Assembly (NCBI GenBank): GCA_030642865.1
Contig: DAOWMW010000107.1
Coordinates: forward strand, 1 to 5,520
Direction: 5' to 3'
From: Desulfobacteraceae bacterium
GTDB taxonomy: Bacteria > Desulfobacterota > Desulfobacteria > Desulfobacterales > BuS5
Length of the DNA: 5,520 bases
Numbering within the stretch: position 1 is the stretch's first letter; the number at the start of each line of letters is the position of its first letter. This document shows positions 5,276 to 5,520 of this stretch, piece by piece. Position numbers and translations under genes: made by a program. The notes below the pieces were generated by a model, which ran no database searches, was not told where the DNA came from, and saw only the letters and a program-made list of their open reading frames with translations.

Positions 5276-5394
5276 GCCATAGTTGAATAGCTGTAAATAG
5301 CAACAAGCAGATAATTAAAATTATTATAGGGTTTAATATAAATAATTTCACTATATGTTTTGTCCTCGTCAGTAATGTCCGGTTAGAATCTTGC

Positions 5395-5401
5395 AGGAGG
5401 G
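5395..5401 (+). promoter_or_regulatory. Orphan Shine-Dalgarno AGGAGGG
   Basis: A near-perfect Shine-Dalgarno lies about 110 bases after the predicted sigma-54 start site, but the only start codon at usable distance is TTG 5410, whose frame closes after three codons at 5419-5421. It may be the remains of a gene start cut off by the repeat element that begins a few tens of bases further on, or simply a chance purine run. Confidence 0.3.
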
Positions 5402-5432
5402 AAGTTTACTTGTTTTTGTAGCGTATTGAATA

Positions 5433-5452
5433 AATTTCTTAGAATTTCTTAG
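5433..5452. repeat. Tandem decamer AATTTCTTAG x2
   Basis: AATTTCTTAG at 5433-5442 is repeated exactly and without gap at 5443-5452, directly before the palindromic element at the window edge. It may be part of that element's end or a duplication linked to its insertion. Confidence 0.75.
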
Positions 5453-5456
5453 TGCA

Positions 5457-5520
5457 GCGTAGCCGAAAAATTGCGATTGTTTGAGCGAGGCACGAGCGAG
5501 TTTCGCAATTTTGGCGAAGC
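5457..5520. repeat. Palindromic repeat element, truncated by the window edge
   Basis: GCCGAAAAATTGCGA (5462-5476) pairs with TCGCAATTTTGGC (5503-5515) with a short bulge, and the pairing extends outward imperfectly (GCGTA at 5457-5461 against GAAGC at 5516-5520). The loop contains GAGCGAG twice (5483-5489 and 5494-5500) with four bases between. The right arm reaches the end of the window, so the full element is longer. Its loop word TTTGAGCGAG also occurs at 182-191 in the right arm of the first palindrome, which may be coincidence or mark related repeat families. Confidence 0.7.

Larger units (their letters stand above)
5108..5520. other. Gene-free regulatory and repeat region after the operon
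   Basis: No reading frame on either strand looks like a gene. The stretch contains, in order, an iterated repeat array with a dyad, a sigma-54 promoter pointing rightwards, an AT-rich leader, an orphan Shine-Dalgarno, a tandem decamer, and part of a palindromic element running off the edge. No rho-independent terminator is visible after the operon stop codon at 5107; the sequence there is AT-rich without a stem. Confidence 0.7.

Overview
The window is AT-rich bacterial DNA carrying five plausible genes, all on the + strand and all signalling or regulatory. The mix points to the Desulfobacterota, most likely a Desulfobacteraceae-like sulfate reducer: a PAS/sigma-54 activator with a cysteine-containing PAS domain, a NifX-like small protein leading a kinase operon, and intergenic DNA full of palindromic repeats. 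This assignment rests on family resemblance, not on a marker gene.

Layout. Positions 34-199 form one long imperfect palindrome centred near 116, resembling a non-autonomous mobile or REP-like element. At 238-1665 lies a sigma-54-dependent activator (PAS, AAA+, Fis-type HTH) with an intact GAFTGA loop, a Cys cluster in the PAS domain and Thr in place of the usual Walker B Asp. Positions 1666-2015 hold no gene but a series of short repeats, including a 16-base inverted copy of the end of the first palindrome, so the activator gene is bracketed by matching ends. From 2016 to 5107 runs a compact four-gene operon: a NifX/NifB-type cofactor-binding-like protein (2016-2369), a membrane dCache sensor histidine kinase (2362-4074), a single-domain response regulator (4071-4442), and a small protein with a histidine-kinase-like DHp H-box but no recognisable ATP-binding motifs (4463-5107). 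Positions 5108-5520 contain no gene but hold an iterated ~10-bp repeat array with a dyad, then a near-consensus sigma-54 -24/-12 promoter (5260-5275), an orphan Shine-Dalgarno, and the first part of another palindromic repeat cut by the window edge.

How the parts may work together (inference). The kinase would sense a periplasmic ligand and phosphorylate the stand-alone receiver. The last gene has an H-box closely related to the kinase's and a degenerate C-terminal half, so it could be a Spo0B/ChpT-like histidine phosphotransferase or phosphatase docking the same receiver. The PAS/sigma-54 activator is a natural candidate to act at the enhancer-like repeats and sigma-54 promoter at the far end. 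The NifX-like protein may add metal-cluster binding or sensing. The most unusual points are the degenerate DHp protein, the altered Walker B motif, and a sigma-54 promoter with no gene after it inside the window.
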